Source of the DNA: Bariatricus massiliensis
GTDB taxonomy: Bacteria; Bacillota; Clostridia; Lachnospirales; Lachnospiraceae
Length of the DNA stretch: 14,847 bases
Direction of reading: 5' to 3'
Assembly: GCF_900086725.1 (NCBI RefSeq)
Contig: NZ_LT574837.1
Location: 358,786 to 373,632 of the forward strand
Under the pieces are notes generated by a model. That model was not told the DNA's origin, did no database searches, and saw nothing but the letters and a program-made list of their open reading frames with translations. Numbering within the stretch: the first letter of the stretch is position 1; each line of letters starts with the position of its first letter. Positions 13,573 through 14,847 of the stretch are shown here, one piece after another. The position numbers were made by a program, and so were the translations under genes.

Positions 13573-13603
13573 AAAAATAGGGGCGTCCGTTTCCGCACAC
13601 CCC
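13573..13603 (-). terminator. Hairpin with U-rich tail before tnpW (terminator or attenuator)
   Basis: On the minus strand 10-base arms (13594-13603 with 13580-13589, one mismatch, one G-U) close a GAAA tetraloop and are followed by U-A-U5. It lies between the PC4-like gene and tnpW. It could end the upstream transcript or partly limit tnpW. Confidence 0.5.
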
Positions 13604-13622
13604 GTTACCACCCGAAAAAGGA

Positions 13623-13850
13623 TTATTCCTTTTCATAGATTGCTTTCAGTGCGGCATAAAGGTTCCTGCCCTCGTCCTCCGTGAGCGTGATGCCCTTGCC
13701 GCAACGCTCGTGGTTCGGATGCCACTCTCTGATGTCCAGCTTGGCGGCATTGCCGTTCCACGAAATGAAGTTGGCTTCCTTGGTGTAGCCCTTACCGTTC
13801 TCTCCGAGGACGGCGAGGGGCTTGGTAATCGTGCTTGTAATGTCTTTCAT
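13623..13850 (-). CDS. PC4/YdbC-family ssDNA-binding protein (75 aa)
   Basis: A compact protein of the PC4/YdbC (transcriptional coactivator p15-like) family, which binds single-stranded DNA. The signature is TKEANFISWNGNAAKLDIREWHPNH (about residues 23-47) followed by GKGITLTEDEGRNLYAAL. ATG 13850 has GGAGG seven bases upstream. It lies between the relaxase and tnpW, so it may bind or protect the single strand made by the relaxase, or help load it; that role is inferred from position. Confidence 0.87.
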   Translation of the reverse strand: MKDITSTITKPLAVLGENGKGYTKEANFISWNGNAAKLDIREWHPNHERCGKGITLTEDEGRNLYAALKAIYEKE

Positions 13851-13912
13851 TTTCGTACCTCCGTAATTCAAGTGTTGAAGAAGTTAAAAAGTCGGGATAG
13901 TAATGGAAGGGA

Positions 13913-14847
13913 TTATCGTTCCCAATCATTTCTGTCCCGACGGTGTTTGGATTGTTCTTTTCGGGCGGCGGCTCTGTCCTCCCGTTCCTTGCGCTCCTGC
14001 GCTTCCTTGATGCTGAAAAACTCCTTGACCTTCTCCACAAAGACCTCCACCAGCTTCGGGAAGTGTTCCAGCGCCTGTAAAAACGGCTGGCATTTTTCCT
14101 TGAGCCGGTCATAGCGTTCCTGCAATCGCTCCACGGCAGAGGACGCATTGAAATACTGCCTTTGATAGTAGGAAACGCTGCTTTTCAAATCTTGGATTTC
14201 ACTGCGGCTCGTGATTCCCTCCTTTGCAAGTGCCGTGAGCTGCTGGTAATCGTCCTTAGAAACGGCAATTTTGCCGGTGATGGTTTTCTGTCCCATTCCC
14301 TCAATCTCTGCCATTGTCTTGTGGACTTCGTGGGCAGGTTCATAGCGCACCTGCTCGGCTTCAATGCGTTCCTGAATGTCGGCAAGCCGCTCCTTGTCCT
14401 TCTGAATTTGATAATCCAGGCTGCTTAAATTCTCCGCTGTGCTGCCCAATACGCCACGCTCAAAGCCGGTGAAGCCAGCCTCGGTCATATGCTCAAAGAG
14501 CTTGTCTTGCAGGACAGAATAGGACTTGCGGAACATCGGCTTTCCGTATTTGCTGATAATCTGCTGCCCATTTTCGTCCAGCAGAGGAACAGTGTTTTTC
14601 CATTTCTTCGAGTGGGAAACTTGATTGATGACCTCCTTGACCGTTCCTCTCAGGGCTTCGTCCTTGCAGCGTTTCGACCACAGAATTTCTTTTCGGACGG
14701 TGGGGATCGCCACAATGTGCAGGTGGTAGTGGTAGACCGGCTTGCCCAGTTCTTCGGACACCGCCTTGTTGATTTCATCGGCGTGCATAACCCCCGACAC
14801 GATAGATGTGGATAAAAGAAAGAAACCCCCCTTGCGGTTCCAATATC
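13913..14847 (-). CDS. Mob/TnpZ-like relaxase, C-terminal part (partial at right edge)
   Basis: This is a relaxase that would nick the mobilizable element at its oriT and stay bound to the 5' end. The frame is open to the right edge, giving about 310 visible residues; the N-terminus is outside. The metal-binding histidine block is VMHADEINKAV followed by VYHYHLHIVAIP. The family segment TVKEVINQVSHSKKW and KSYSVLQDKLFEHM come next, and then a long charged coiled coil to the basic, arginine-rich end. The histidine pattern resembles the Mob_Pre/MobV-like relaxases of Tn4451-type and clostridial mobilizable elements; exact family placement needs the missing N-terminus. The residues just inside the edge (GGFFLLSTSIV) do not match the family as I know it. 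Confidence 0.85.
   Translation of the reverse strand, partial: YWNRKGGFFLLSTSIVSGVMHADEINKAVSEELGKPVYHYHLHIVAIPTVRKEILWSKRCKDEALRGTVKEVINQVSHSKKWKNTVPLLDENGQQIISKYGKPMFRKSYSVLQDKLFEHMTEAGFTGFERGVLGSTAENLSSLDYQIQKDKERLADIQERIEAEQVRYEPAHEVHKTMAEIEGMGQKTITGKIAVSKDDYQQLTALAKEGITSRSEIQDLKSSVSYYQRQYFNASSAVERLQERYDRLKEKCQPFLQALEHFPKLVEVFVEKVKEFFSIKEAQERKEREDRAAARKEQSKHRRDRNDWER

Noticed and set aside
1..14847. tRNA, rRNA, CRISPR array or oriT
   Set aside because: No cloverleaf-like, rRNA-like or regularly spaced repeat sequence seen; no recognisable nick region next to the relaxase within the window.

Overview
The window looks like part of an integrative and conjugative element (ICE) of the Tn1549/CTn type from a gut Firmicute, most likely class Clostridia (Lachnospiraceae or Oscillospiraceae). 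The basis is the minus-strand transfer block virD4 - maff2 - trbL/virB6-like - small Cys-rich - prgI - virB4 - class B sortase - CHAP hydrolase, good Gram-positive Shine-Dalgarno sequences, and a moderately AT-rich composition. No chromosomal housekeeping gene, tRNA, rRNA or CRISPR array is visible.

Layout, left to right. (1) 1-2499, minus strand: a type I restriction-modification cassette, with a small XRE-type regulator, hsdM, a 76-residue Cys-rich protein overlapping hsdM and hsdS, and the 5' part of hsdS, which runs off the left edge. hsdR is not in the window. (2) 2647-4468: a control and accessory block, with a Spo0A-C-like small protein (TTG start) and an XRE repressor on the minus strand, and a divergent plus-strand pair (SLOG-fold protein plus an acidic unknown) ending in a strong terminator. 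Three copies of one dyad (ACT-N3-AGT core) lie at the three promoter regions of this block, suggesting one repressor circuit. (3) 4467-12016, minus strand: the type IV secretion genes. Between prgI and virB4 sits an AT-rich nucleotidyltransferase-fold gene with its own perfect consensus promoter (TTGACA-N17-TATAAT) and its own terminator, so it looks like an inserted cassette. (4) 12031-13332: the coupling protein virD4, which lacks its N-terminal part with the Walker A motif and begins at an abrupt junction. (5) 13333-14847: a more GC-rich mobilisation module (tnpW, PC4/YdbC-like ssDNA-binding protein, Mob-type relaxase running off the right edge), arranged as at the tnpZ-tnpW end of Tn4451-family elements. 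The simplest reading is that an integrative mobilizable element (IME) has inserted into virD4, with the rest of virD4 beyond the right edge.

How the parts work together: VirB4 is the T4SS motor ATPase. The VirB6/TrbL-like protein, PrgI and the Maff2 protein are membrane parts. The CHAP protein opens the peptidoglycan, and the sortase may anchor a surface factor. VirD4 would feed relaxase-DNA to the channel but is split here, so the ICE may be unable to transfer by itself. Restriction-modification, the SLOG pair and the nucleotidyltransferase are cargo with possible defence or stability roles. All functions are assigned from visible motifs and remembered family features; no database search was run.
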